Positions 17,109 through 25,049 of a stretch of 33,310 nucleotides of DNA are shown here, one piece after another. A model generated the notes under the pieces. It had not been told where the DNA came from. It made no database searches and saw only the letters and a list, made by a program, of their open reading frames with translations. The stretch spans positions 1 to 33,310 of the forward strand of contig JAUVTV010000005.1 of assembly GCA_030601305.1 (NCBI GenBank). The letters run 5' to 3'. This DNA comes from Candidatus Eiseniibacteriota bacterium. Lineage in GTDB: Bacteria; Eisenbacteria; RBG-16-71-46; CAIMUX01; WJJG01. The translations under genes were made by a program, and so were the position numbers. Positions within the stretch are counted from its first letter, which is position 1, and each line of letters begins with the position of its first letter.

Positions 17109-17669
17109 ACGCACGTGTTTCTTCTTGAGCAGGTCTAGGAACTCGCTGCGCGTCGCCCGATCGTCGCGGAAATCCCCCAGGACGGCACTCGTCGTCATGT
17201 AGGCGTTCTGCCGCTCTACGCCGCGCATGGCCATGCAGAGGTGGAACGCCTCGAGTACCACGGCGACGCCCCGCGCCCGCACGGCGTTCTGCAGGCTCTC
17301 GGCGATTTGATTGGTGAGGCGCTCCTGAAGCTGCAGGCGGCGCGAGAAGACCTCGACCAGGCGCGGGATCTTGCTGAGACCAATCAAGCGTCCATCCGGG
17401 ATATAGGCCACGTGGGCCTTGCCGAAAAAGGGCAACAGATGGTGTTCACACAGGCTGTAGAAGTCGATGTCCTTGACGATCACCATCTGGTCGTACGGCT
17501 CATCGTAGATCGCATCGCCGAGCACCCCGGCAGGGTCCTCGCCGTAGCCGCGGGTCAGAAAGCGCAGCGCATCTTCCACGCGCTCGGGCGTACGGCGCAA
17601 TCCACGACGGGACGGATCCTCACCCAGTTCCCGTAGCAGCGTGTGGATGACCTTGCGGATCTCACCCAT
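17106..17669 (-). CDS. folE: GTP cyclohydrolase I (FolE type)
   Basis: Converts GTP to 7,8-dihydroneopterin triphosphate, the entry to folate, tetrahydrobiopterin and queuosine-type pathways; cytosolic homodecamer. The 187 residues match the family length. The zinc ligands and catalytic residues are visible: C74, H76 and H77 in [19 protein letters not shown], and C145 in [15 protein letters not shown] at the N-terminus is also typical. The ATG at 17669 has AAGGAG 8 nt upstream and overlaps the end of nrnA by 8 nt (ATGGGTGA holds both start and stop), indicating translational coupling. It is the last gene of the hscB-hscA-nrnA-folE operon and ends at hairpin copy D. Confidence 0.96.
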   Translation of the reverse strand: MGEIRKVIHTLLRELGEDPSRRGLRRTPERVEDALRFLTRGYGEDPAGVLGDAIYDEPYDQMVIVKDIDFYSLCEHHLLPFFGKAHVAYIPDGRLIGLSKIPRLVEVFSRRLQLQERLTNQIAESLQNAVRARGVAVVLEAFHLCMAMRGVERQNAYMTTSAVLGDFRDDRATRSEFLDLLKKKHVR

Positions 17670-18696
17670 GATCGGACTCCTTCCCGCCCGCGCCATCTCC
17701 CGCGGACAGACCGCTGCGTGCCACGCCGAGCACTTCACTGATGGTCTCCTTCAAGGGGCGTTGCAGCGTGACGCCGGACGCGGTCAAGCGACCGCCGCCG
17801 CCGAGCTGCTCGGCGAGACGACTCACGTCGGGCGTCCCCTTGGAGCGGAAGGTCACCTTCACACCGCCGCCGGGCAGTTCGCGAAAGAGGACGGCGAGAT
17901 CAACGCCCCGCACGGTCATCAAGTGGTCGATGATGCCGTCGGCATCGACGGCCGTGGTTCCCGTGCGTTGGAACATGTCGCCGGTCAAGTAGGTCCAGGC
18001 GATGCGTCCCTGGGCCTCGCTCTTGACGCGACTGAGCGCGGCGGTCAGCAACTCGACGCGCGGGAACGATTCGTTCTCGAAGAGCCGCGCCGCGGTCTCG
18101 ATGTGGCTTGCGCCGCGTCGAATGAGCTCCGCCGCGATCAGGACGGTCTCGTCGCGCGTGTTCCGGAAGCGGAAACCACCGGTGTCGAAGAGTATCGAGG
18201 CGTACAGGGACGCCGCCATCGGCGTGTCGATCTCCGCACCCGTGGCCAGGAAATAGCGGTACAGCACCTCGCCCGTCGCGCTGGCTTGCGGATCGATGAG
18301 CGCCGCATCACCGATCACCTCCTCGTTATGGTGGTGGTCAAAAAGCAACTTGGGCGCCGGCGAGCGCGCGAGGATCTTCCCCAGGGCACCCATGTAGTCC
18401 CAGTGACTGACGTCGAGGAGAATCACCAGATCGTGCGCGGGCAACTGGTCGGGCCCCTCGATCCACGCCTCGTGCGGCAGACCGGAGAGGTCGATGAGGA
18501 AACGGTAGATCTCCTGGACCGGCGTCGGATTGCAGACCTGAACCTGCTTGCCCAGCTGGAGGAGATGGCGGGCCAGCGCGGCCTCGGAGCCAACCGAATC
18601 CGCCTCCGGGAAGATGTGCGAGGCCAGCAAGACCCGCTCGGCCGCGGCAATCTGCGCGCGGGCGCGTTCACAGAATTCGATGAGGCTCATCGCCAT
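17662..18696 (-). CDS. nrnA: DHH/DHHA1 phosphoesterase, NrnA-like oligoribonuclease / pAp phosphatase
   Basis: 344 residues, the size of NrnA, which degrades nano-RNA and can dephosphorylate 3'-phosphoadenosine 5'-phosphate using Mn2+. Motif I is [13 protein letters not shown] (H27, E31, D33; family usually PDGD, so the first Asp is Glu), followed by D95 in LLDVSH and the DHH motif [10 protein letters not shown] (D120-H122). The C-terminal DHHA1 part carries [10 protein letters not shown], where the family has GGGGHxxA(A/S)G; the His-to-Arg change is unusual. Start choice between ATGs at 18696 and 18690 is open. It begins 17 nt after the Hsp70 stop and its TGA lies within the folE start region, so all are co-transcribed. 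The changed residues leave exact substrate preference uncertain. Confidence 0.82.
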   Translation of the reverse strand: MAMSLIEFCERARAQIAAAERVLLASHIFPEADSVGSEAALARHLLQLGKQVQVCNPTPVQEIYRFLIDLSGLPHEAWIEGPDQLPAHDLVILLDVSHWDYMGALGKILARSPAPKLLFDHHHNEEVIGDAALIDPQASATGEVLYRYFLATGAEIDTPMAASLYASILFDTGGFRFRNTRDETVLIAAELIRRGASHIETAARLFENESFPRVELLTAALSRVKSEAQGRIAWTYLTGDMFQRTGTTAVDADGIIDHLMTVRGVDLAVLFRELPGGGVKVTFRSKGTPDVSRLAEQLGGGGRLTASGVTLQRPLKETISEVLGVARSGLSAGDGAGGKESDHG

Positions 18697-18713
18697 CGCA
18701 GCGGGTCGCTCCG

Positions 18714-20534
18714 CTAGTGCAGCAGGAGCTGCAGGCTGGCGTCCAGATCCCGCTGCATGAGCGGGCGAGCGGCCTCTTCGAGCTCCTGGGCACACGTGCG
18801 AATCTCCATCAGATCAGCGCCCTCGAGAACCTCTTCGAGCTCCTTGGCCTTCTTCGCGATCAGCTGCTTCTCGTCGCGAGTGATGATCCCGGCGCGCCGC
18901 CGGGAAAGCTCGCGGAGCGATTCGAGGACGAACCGCCCGCGGGCGCGAAGCTCCTCCCGCAAGGCCTCCTCGAACTCGGCCGCCTTCACCTTCGGCACGC
19001 TCTCGAGCGTCGCCCGGACGGCCGAGGAACTCAATCCGCGAATGGGCCGCAGTTCCAGGCCGAGTGGCTTCTGCTTGGTGGTTTCGAGAGCCGTCACCTC
19101 CAGGACACCGTCCTCGTCGACGGCGAAGCTTACCTCGATCGCCGGGAGCCCCGCCTTCATCGGCGGGATCTGGGAGAGCTCGATCCGGGCGAGCGGTGCC
19201 CAGTCGGAAGCCGCTTTCGCGAACAGCTGAATGGCCACGTCGGTCTGTCGCTCGAGGTAGGTCGTGAATACCTCGCGCTTCCCTCCGGGGATGACGGCGC
19301 CGCGCTTCAGGATCGGGCTCATCGAGCCCGCCTGCGCCTCCAATCCCAAGCTGCAGGGCAGCACATCCAGAACCAACGGCTCCGATTGAGCGTGATCCAG
19401 GAGTCGTGCGCGGGCCAGCGCCCCCAGCACGGCGGCCTCCTCGGGATCCGGCACGTCGCCGGCACTCAGCCCGAAGCAGGTCTCGAGATGTTCGCGCAGT
19501 GCGGGGATGCGCGTCAGCCCCCCGGCGAGAACGAGGGCGTCCAGGTCGCCCTTGAGGAGGCCGGCATCGGTCAACAACTGCTCGCAGACGCGCGATGCCT
19601 CGGTCCTGAGGCTCTCGCACCAACGATCGAGGTCCTCATTCGTGTAGGTCTGTCGAACCGCTTCCTTGCCACCGACAATCGGCAGCTGCAGTTCCGCATG
19701 GCCGCGCTCGCAGATGCCGTGCTTGGCCTTCTCCGCGGCGACGAGCACATAGCGTGCGATGTGGGACTCATTCTCGAGCTGCCCGCGCTTCTCCTTCACC
19801 TTGCCCAGGAAATCGCCGGCCAGCTGCAGATCGATCTGGTCGCCGCCGACCTCCGCCGAGCCGGCGGTCGAGAGAACGCGGAGAAACCCATCCTGGAGCT
19901 CGACCAGGGCAGCGCTCAAGTAACCGGCACCCCAGGTGCAAACGGCCGCGCGCCCGCTGTGCCCGGCGGCGAGCCACGCCTCGGCCACGGCGATGGGTTC
20001 GTCGATTAGCCGGACCCGCTCCAGGCCGGCCATGCGGGCGGCCACGCGGAGTGTCTGCCGGTCGAACGGCGTGAAACAGGTCGGTACGGTGACGACGCCC
20101 GCGGTCACGGGTCGCTCGAGCGCCAGCTCCGCCGAACGGCGCAGGAACGCGAGGAAGAGCGCGATCAGCTCGATGGCCGGGCGCTCCCGCTCCCCGACAT
20201 CGACCTGCAGCATGGTCTGCACGTCGGAATTGACCGGATGGGGAAAGAACGGTCCGCGCGGGGTCACGGTGCCCGGGCCGGCGGTGAGCAGAGACCTCAG
20301 CGAGCGGAGCGTGTGCTGCGGATAGAGCGCCTGCCGATCGCGGGCCGCCGCGCCCGCCAGAATCCCGCCCCCTCCGGAAAGCGCGATCACCGACGGTATG
20401 CGTGCATCGCCGGCCAGGTCCGTGACGAAGGCATGCCCCTCACCGCGGGCGTAGGCGATGCGACTGGTGCCGGTCCCGAGATCGAAGGCCACGAAGTCCG
20501 GCTCGGTTGACTGCCTTGTGGGTTGTGCCGCCAA
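18714..20534 (-). CDS. hscA: Divergent Hsp70-family chaperone, HscA-like
   Basis: 606 residues with the Hsp70 layout: phosphate-1 loop FDLGTGTSRIAY (17-28), VPTCFTPFDRQTLRVAARMAGLERVRLIDEPIAVAEA, an adenosine-type motif VLAGGLTRIPALREHLE, PLVLDVLPCSLGLEA, a substrate-binding beta domain and a C-terminal helical lid. Directly downstream of an HscB-like J protein, so a role in Fe-S cluster transfer is likely (context inference). Odd: the phosphate-2 motif normally DLGGGTFD reads CTWGAGYLSA (199-208), losing the conserved Asp and Thr, so ATP hydrolysis may be weak or altered. Start is TTG at 20534 with AGGAG 6 nt upstream; no better ATG is available. An ordinary DnaK is expected elsewhere. HscA versus another specialised Hsp70 is not settled. 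Confidence 0.8.
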   Translation of the reverse strand: MAAQPTRQSTEPDFVAFDLGTGTSRIAYARGEGHAFVTDLAGDARIPSVIALSGGGGILAGAAARDRQALYPQHTLRSLRSLLTAGPGTVTPRGPFFPHPVNSDVQTMLQVDVGERERPAIELIALFLAFLRRSAELALERPVTAGVVTVPTCFTPFDRQTLRVAARMAGLERVRLIDEPIAVAEAWLAAGHSGRAAVCTWGAGYLSAALVELQDGFLRVLSTAGSAEVGGDQIDLQLAGDFLGKVKEKRGQLENESHIARYVLVAAEKAKHGICERGHAELQLPIVGGKEAVRQTYTNEDLDRWCESLRTEASRVCEQLLTDAGLLKGDLDALVLAGGLTRIPALREHLETCFGLSAGDVPDPEEAAVLGALARARLLDHAQSEPLVLDVLPCSLGLEAQAGSMSPILKRGAVIPGGKREVFTTYLERQTDVAIQLFAKAASDWAPLARIELSQIPPMKAGLPAIEVSFAVDEDGVLEVTALETTKQKPLGLELRPIRGLSSSAVRATLESVPKVKAAEFEEALREELRARGRFVLESLRELSRRRAGIITRDEKQLIAKKAKELEEVLEGADLMEIRTCAQELEEAARPLMQRDLDASLQLLLH

Positions 20535-20576
20535 GTAGGACTCCTGTGACGTGGCGCCGGGGGCGCGCAGATCATC

Positions 20577-21248
20577 TCAGCTGCCCGGCCATTGCCTTCC
20601 GGTCCGCACCCTGCGCGTCAACGTCTCGAGATACTGCCGCTCGCCAAGCCACCGGATGGCCTGTGTGTACCAGCCCTCCGAGACCCGCGGCCACTCGCCC
20701 CTCGAACTCGCGACCGCATCGTCCCACTCGTTGAACAATCGGCCGAGTGCGGCTTTTGATTCCTGCTCAGCCTTGTCGGTCTGCACTTCCAGCGAAGCCA
20801 GATGATCCTGCTGGGCTTCCCAGGCCTCGCGATTGCCCTGCACTACCGCCGTCTCCACGGCGGCCAGCACCCGCCCGATGATCTGTGCCGATCCCTGCAG
20901 CCCCTCGGGCACCGTGTGCGTCGGCTCCTCGAAGCGACCGCTGGCACTGAGCGCATAGCGCAGTCGTCCGACGCGGTTCTTGAGCGCGCGGTGCGCATCG
21001 TTGAGCGTGCGCATCGCGCCGCGAGCCGCCTGCAGGACGCGCTCGTCACGGTGGGCCTGGAAGAGGTCCGGGTGACACCGCCGGGCGAGATCCTGATACG
21101 TGGCGTGCAGTTCCGCGGCCTCCCACGTGAGGCGCGGCGGGATACCGAAGACGGCAAAGGGACCGACGTCCTCGACGGGTTGCGGCATGCCACAGCGGCC
21201 GCAGACCAACGGCCCCTCCAGGGCACCACTGCAGTTCCAGCAGCTCAC
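20577..21248 (-). CDS. hscB: HscB-like J-domain co-chaperone with N-terminal zinc ribbon
   Basis: 223 residues from the proposed GTG start. An N-terminal CxxC-x9-CxxC ribbon (C3, C6, C16, C19) precedes a J domain whose HPD motif is at 59-61 (ARRCHPDLFQ), then a long helical C-terminal domain (MRTLNDAHRALKNRVGRLRYAL...). This is the architecture of HscB/HSC20, which stimulates HscA and delivers the Fe-S scaffold; the zinc ribbon resembles that of eukaryotic HSC20 and some bacterial forms. The GTG at 21248 is chosen because AAGAGGAG lies upstream (spacing is long, about 13 nt), and because the promoter at 21386-21415 lies inside the longer ORF's extension. It is the first gene of the operon; hscA starts 42 nt after its stop. 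Confidence 0.8.
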   Translation of the reverse strand: MSCWNCSGALEGPLVCGRCGMPQPVEDVGPFAVFGIPPRLTWEAAELHATYQDLARRCHPDLFQAHRDERVLQAARGAMRTLNDAHRALKNRVGRLRYALSASGRFEEPTHTVPEGLQGSAQIIGRVLAAVETAVVQGNREAWEAQQDHLASLEVQTDKAEQESKAALGRLFNEWDDAVASSRGEWPRVSEGWYTQAIRWLGERQYLETLTRRVRTGRQWPGS

Positions 21249-21385
21249 CGGTTCAGCGCCGCTCCTCTTCCCAGGGTGATGGCCGGGCCCTTGCCCAGGC
21301 TGCGCCAGCCGCCTCGCGGAGCCTCGGTTCACCGCCGTAGACCCCAACCTTCTCTGTATCTTGCGGCCAAGAGTAGAACCCGCCC

Positions 21386-21415
21386 ATGCTAGGTTGTCGC
21401 ACCGGCGGCTGTCAA
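21386..21415 (-). promoter_or_regulatory. Promoter of the hscB-hscA-nrnA-folE operon
   Basis: Minus strand TTGACA (complement of 21410-21415) and TAGCAT (complement of 21386-21391), spacer 18 nt. It predicts a start near 21379 and a leader of about 130 nt. It lies inside the upstream extension of the hscB ORF and therefore argues for the downstream GTG start. Confidence 0.65.
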
Positions 21416-21513
21416 TCTGCATCCGAGCTACGGGGCAAGGAAGCCACTCAGCTGCCGATATATGGTAGGCGTACCCCCGGGGCCGCGGCCCCCCCAAGGA
21501 AAGGCACCCCATC

Positions 21514-22110
21514 ATGACGCACGTGTCCCCACCGCTGCGCGTCAGCAGCCAGTTGATCTCGATGCCGCGCGCGGTCCCCGACTGGCCGGGTCAGGTCCTG
21601 GAGTATGTCTTTCTCCTCGGCGCCACGCTGTGGCTCGGCATCCACGCTTCCACCGCCCTGCTGACGGCCCCCCTGATCGCGAGGAACGCCGAGCCGACCT
21701 TCGAGATCATCAAGCTGCTCATCTGGCTGCTCGAGGCGCTGGGCTACACGTCCGCGGTGGTCTCCGGAATCCTCCTCCTGACCACCCTCGGGATGCACCT
21801 GCTCAAGCTGCGGACGCAGACGGCGGTTCTCGTACAACTCGGCCTGGTCCTGTTCATGACCGTGGCGGCGATTGTGCCACAACTCTGGATCGTGCCGAAG
21901 CTCTCATCCCTTCTGCGTCTGGCGAGTCTCTTCCCAGAGGAGGCCGGGGGCGCGGGGAGCGACGCTCTGGTGATCACCACCACCGGGCTGGGGACCATGG
22001 GGTTGCTGCATCTCTTGTTCGGATCCATCCTGGTCGCCCTGGCGACGCGGCGGTGCTACCGATATCCGCGCAGCGAGGAGCCGAAGCTCAGCGTCTGCGA
22101 ACTCCCTTGA
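21514..22110 (+). CDS. Small integral membrane protein, about four transmembrane segments
   Basis: 198 residues, unrecognised with certainty. Hydrophobic segments near residues 29-55 (VFLLGATLWLGIHASTALLTAPLI), 67-95 (IIKLLIWLLEALGYTSAVVSGILLL), 105-125 (AVLVQLGLVLFMTVAAIVPQL) and 160-180 (GLGTMGLLHLLFGSILVALA) indicate a four-helix inner-membrane protein. The pattern (LWLG at the start of helix 1, charged short loops, a final hydrophobic hairpin) is reminiscent of DUF4149/TMEM205-like proteins, but the likeness is weak. ATG at 21514 follows AAGGAAAGG by about 9 nt. Its end overlaps the convergent miaB end by 23 nt. Function unknown. Confidence 0.7.
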   Translation: MTHVSPPLRVSSQLISMPRAVPDWPGQVLEYVFLLGATLWLGIHASTALLTAPLIARNAEPTFEIIKLLIWLLEALGYTSAVVSGILLLTTLGMHLLKLRTQTAVLVQLGLVLFMTVAAIVPQLWIVPKLSSLLRLASLFPEEAGGAGSDALVITTTGLGTMGLLHLLFGSILVALATRRCYRYPRSEEPKLSVCELP

Positions 22111-23407
22111 GCGTGTGCGAGGAAGCCGCCGTGATCTCCACGCGAGCGATCTCGCCCGCCCGAATCTCCTCCGCTTCCTCCGCTTCGCCCGGCGAGAACA
22201 CCGCCGCCTTCATGTCGCTGCAGCGCCCGAAGAGGCGGTCGGGCGTTCCCCTTGCAGGACCCTCCACGAGCACCTCCTGTGTCGTGCCGATCCTGGCCTG
22301 GTAGCGCTCGAGTGAATGGCGCTCCTGAAGTGTGATGACCGCGGAGAGGCGGTGCTGCTTGACCTCGGGGGGTACGTCGTCGGCCAGGAAGCGCTGCGCA
22401 TGAGTCCCCTCGCGTGGCGAGTAGGCGAACGTGAACGCGCTGTCGAAGCGCACCGTCTCCATGACCTCGACCGTGCGCGCGTAGTCCTCGTCGGATTCGC
22501 CCGGGAACCCCACGATGATGTCCGTCGTGATGGAGATCTCCGGCAGGGTGCGTCGCGCCCGCGCCACGAGGTCGACGAACTCTGCGGCCGTGTAGCCTCG
22601 GCGCATGGCCGTGAGGATCCGGTCGGAGCCGGCCTGCAGCGGCAGATGCAGATGACGGGCGATGACCGGATGACGCCGCATCACCTCCAGCAGACGCACG
22701 GACAGATCGCCCGGATGGGGGGCCAGGAAGCGGAGGCTGCAGAGCCCGGGGATCCCAGCCAACGCCTCCAGCAGCGCGGCGAAATCGCGCTCTCCCTCCC
22801 GATACGACGTCACCGCCTGGCCCAGCAACGTCACCGCGACGAACCCGCTCTCGACCGCCTCGCGGGTGGCGCGGATGGCCGCTTCCGCGGGCAGACTGCG
22901 CTCACGGCCGCGACCGAAGGGCACGGCGCAGTAGGTGCACGCTCGATCACACCCGCGCATGATGCTGACGTACGCGTGGATGCCGTCAGCCCGCAGAGGA
23001 GACAGGTCTTCATAGGTCTCCCCCCTGTCCCGGGCCAGGGCGAAGTGGGGGTCGCGCGAGGGATCCGCCACCAGTTCCGGGAGCCGGCGATAGGCGTCGG
23101 GGCCGATGAAGAGATCCACGTCCGGAAGCCGTTCGGCAAGCCGCTCCCCGAGATGCTGCGGCAGACATCCGGCGACCACGATCCGGAGACCGGGGCGCGC
23201 GCGTCGCAGCGGCGCCAAGCTGCGCAGGTAACCGACGACGCGGTCGGCGGCCCGCTCGCGCACCGAGCAGGTGTTCACCACGATGAGGTCCGCGCCGTGC
23301 GCATCGGTCGCTCGCACCCATCCGTCGTCTTCCAGGATTCCGGCGATCAGCTCGGAATCGGCGACGTTCATCTGGCAGCCGTAGGTTTCGATGCAGTAGT
23401 GTCGCAT
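22088..23407 (-). CDS. miaB: tRNA methylthiotransferase, MiaB type (radical SAM)
   Basis: Adds the 2-methylthio group to i6A37 of tRNAs using two [4Fe-4S] clusters. 439 residues with the full architecture: N-terminal UPF0004 domain with C11 (YGCQMN), C47 (VNTCSVRERA) and C81 (AGCLPQ); radical SAM domain with CDRACTYC (C153, C157, C160); and a C-terminal TRAM domain. The motif following the SAM cluster reads LLGQAVTSY, where MiaB usually has LGQNVNSY, an uncommon double change. ATG at 23407 is at the conserved N-terminus, overlapping the end of the upstream paralogue by 40 nt, with only a weak ribosome site, consistent with translational coupling. MiaB versus a related methylthiotransferase rests mainly on YGCQMN and NTCSVRE. 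Confidence 0.9.
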   Translation of the reverse strand: MRHYCIETYGCQMNVADSELIAGILEDDGWVRATDAHGADLIVVNTCSVRERAADRVVGYLRSLAPLRRARPGLRIVVAGCLPQHLGERLAERLPDVDLFIGPDAYRRLPELVADPSRDPHFALARDRGETYEDLSPLRADGIHAYVSIMRGCDRACTYCAVPFGRGRERSLPAEAAIRATREAVESGFVAVTLLGQAVTSYREGERDFAALLEALAGIPGLCSLRFLAPHPGDLSVRLLEVMRRHPVIARHLHLPLQAGSDRILTAMRRGYTAAEFVDLVARARRTLPEISITTDIIVGFPGESDEDYARTVEVMETVRFDSAFTFAYSPREGTHAQRFLADDVPPEVKQHRLSAVITLQERHSLERYQARIGTTQEVLVEGPARGTPDRLFGRCSDMKAAVFSPGEAEEAEEIRAGEIARVEITAASSHTLKGVRRR

Positions 23408-24789
23408 GCCTCGTCCACGGTGTTCGCGATTGTACCGGGAGCATCCAGAGTGCACGCCTGGAGACCGGGGCGCAACGACCGACCGGCAATCACCTGCAGC
23501 CACTCGCCGCAGCGGACGTGCCCCCCATCGCCCCTGCGCCCGAGTGCCCCCGCCATGCGCACGAACTCGCCGCTCGTGCCCTCGAAGCGGCCGCCGCGTA
23601 TGCGCTCGACCACCAGATGACAGACCTCCCCTTCGATCTCACGTTGAAACCGCAGGCGCAATCGATCACCCAGCTCGCGCAACGCGGCAACCCGCTCCTT
23701 GCGCCGGGCGTGAGGCACGCTGCCGGGGTCCGTGGCGGCGGGCGTCCCTGGCCGCTCCGAGTAGGCGAAGGCGTGAAGATACGTCGCGCCGAGTTCCTCC
23801 ACGAGGTGCAAGGTGCGGCGGAACGACTCGTCCGTCTCTCCCGGGAAGCCGGCGACGATGTCCACGCCGAGACCCAGGCGCGGCAGCCTCGCGTGTAGCT
23901 TCTGTACGAGTGCCCTGAGGTCAGCGACGCCATAGGGGCGTCCCATGCTCCGCAACACGCGATCATCGCCGGACTGAACGGCGACATGGAGGTGGCGGGC
24001 GGCCTTCCCGGAAGCGGCAAGCTGGGTGATCAGCGAATCGGTGAGCGTCATCGGCTCCAGCGAGCTCAGCCGGATGCGTTCGAGCCCGGGAATCCGCTCG
24101 AGCTGCTCGAGGAGGGCCGCCAGGGGGTGCCGGGCAGTCGGCGAGAGCGCGCGGGGCTCCCGGTCGAGGCCGTAGCATCCCAGATTGACCCCGGTGAGCA
24201 CGATCTCACGGAATCCCGCTTCCGCCAGACGGCGTGCGGCGCGGATCACCTCACCGGCCGCGCGCGAGCGGGGATCGCCGCGCAGGCGCGAGACGATGCA
24301 GAAACGGCAGGTGTATGGACAGCCGTCCTGGATCTTGAGCGCCGGCCGGGCGCGGGTGCGGGGAACGGCCCCGGTGCGATCCAGAAACGCCATCGCGGTT
24401 GGATCGGCATCCCAGATGATCTTCTCGACCTCACCCGGGCCCGGCTCCCACCCGCGGAGCAGCCGGGGCAGATCGGCCTTGGCGCGGTTTCCAACGACCA
24501 GGTCGACGCCCTCGATACGCGCCAGACGCTGCGGATCGAGCTGCGCCGCGCAGCCGGTGATCAGCACGCGGGCCCCGGGTGCCTTGCGGACGGCCCGTCG
24601 AATGGCTTGCCGGGATTGCGCCTCGGCCGCACTGGTCACGGCACAGGTGTTGACGAGCACCAGATCGGCGGGTCCCGGAAAGGCGACCTCTGCATACCCC
24701 ATTTCGAGGAGGTGCGAGCGGAGGGCATCGACCTCCTCCTGGTTGGTTCGGCAACCGAGCGACGCGATGGTGAAACGCAACCGGGTCAC
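23368..24789 (-). CDS. mtaB: tRNA methylthiotransferase, MtaB type (radical SAM)
   Basis: Expected to convert t6A37 to ms2t6A37 in tRNA. 473 residues: UPF0004 domain with C13 (SLGCRTNQEEVDAL, the MtaB variant of the motif), C49 (VNTCAVTSAAE) and C80 (TGCAAQ); radical SAM CPYTCRFC (C157, C161, C164) within LKIQDGCPYTCRFCIV; then GVNLGCYG, a C-terminal TRAM-like segment and an unusual short tail. Start is GTG at 24789 with GGAGG 5 nt upstream; the ORF extends to 24840 but without support. First gene of a two-gene operon with miaB behind a TTGACA-18-TACGCT promoter. RimO is excluded because its motifs and length differ. Confidence 0.9.
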   Translation of the reverse strand: MTRLRFTIASLGCRTNQEEVDALRSHLLEMGYAEVAFPGPADLVLVNTCAVTSAAEAQSRQAIRRAVRKAPGARVLITGCAAQLDPQRLARIEGVDLVVGNRAKADLPRLLRGWEPGPGEVEKIIWDADPTAMAFLDRTGAVPRTRARPALKIQDGCPYTCRFCIVSRLRGDPRSRAAGEVIRAARRLAEAGFREIVLTGVNLGCYGLDREPRALSPTARHPLAALLEQLERIPGLERIRLSSLEPMTLTDSLITQLAASGKAARHLHVAVQSGDDRVLRSMGRPYGVADLRALVQKLHARLPRLGLGVDIVAGFPGETDESFRRTLHLVEELGATYLHAFAYSERPGTPAATDPGSVPHARRKERVAALRELGDRLRLRFQREIEGEVCHLVVERIRGGRFEGTSGEFVRMAGALGRRGDGGHVRCGEWLQVIAGRSLRPGLQACTLDAPGTIANTVDEACDTTASKPTAAR

Positions 24790-24869
24790 GAGTACCTCCG
24801 GGGCCGGTGAAGGGCGGGCACCTGCCGCGCTCGGCAGCACGCCCCCCCGGGAACGACATCGGACGCCTA

Positions 24870-24899
24870 AGCGTAGTGAGCCACGGGCCGCGATGTCAA
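24870..24899 (-). promoter_or_regulatory. Promoter of mtaB-miaB
   Basis: Minus strand TTGACA (complement of 24894-24899) and TACGCT (complement of 24870-24875) with an 18-nt spacer, about 80 nt before the GTG start. Confidence 0.6.
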
Positions 24900-24920
24900 C
24901 TCGCGCCGCCCCTCTTCGAC

Positions 24921-24950
24921 TGGACAGAGATCCAACATCTATGCTACTAG
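24921..24950 (+). promoter_or_regulatory. Possible promoter of the LysR gene
   Basis: TGGACA (24921-24926) and TACTAG (24945-24950), 18-nt spacer, about 100 nt before the ATG. It is back to back with the mtaB promoter, so the regulator could bind between the two. Confidence 0.45.
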
Positions 24951-25049
24951 AAACGATTAGGCTCGAGAACTCGGAGGTGCCACCGAGTGGCTTCCGGGTC
25001 GGTCGGCCACGCAGTGCCGCGCCCTTCGCGGCCGAAGGGGGAACCGTAG

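Noticed and set aside
20577-20610. Further hairpin-element copy at the hscB stop (TGAGATGATCTGCG)
   Set aside because: Only a short partial likeness to the loop, no pairing arms, and the stop is TGA inside an operon.
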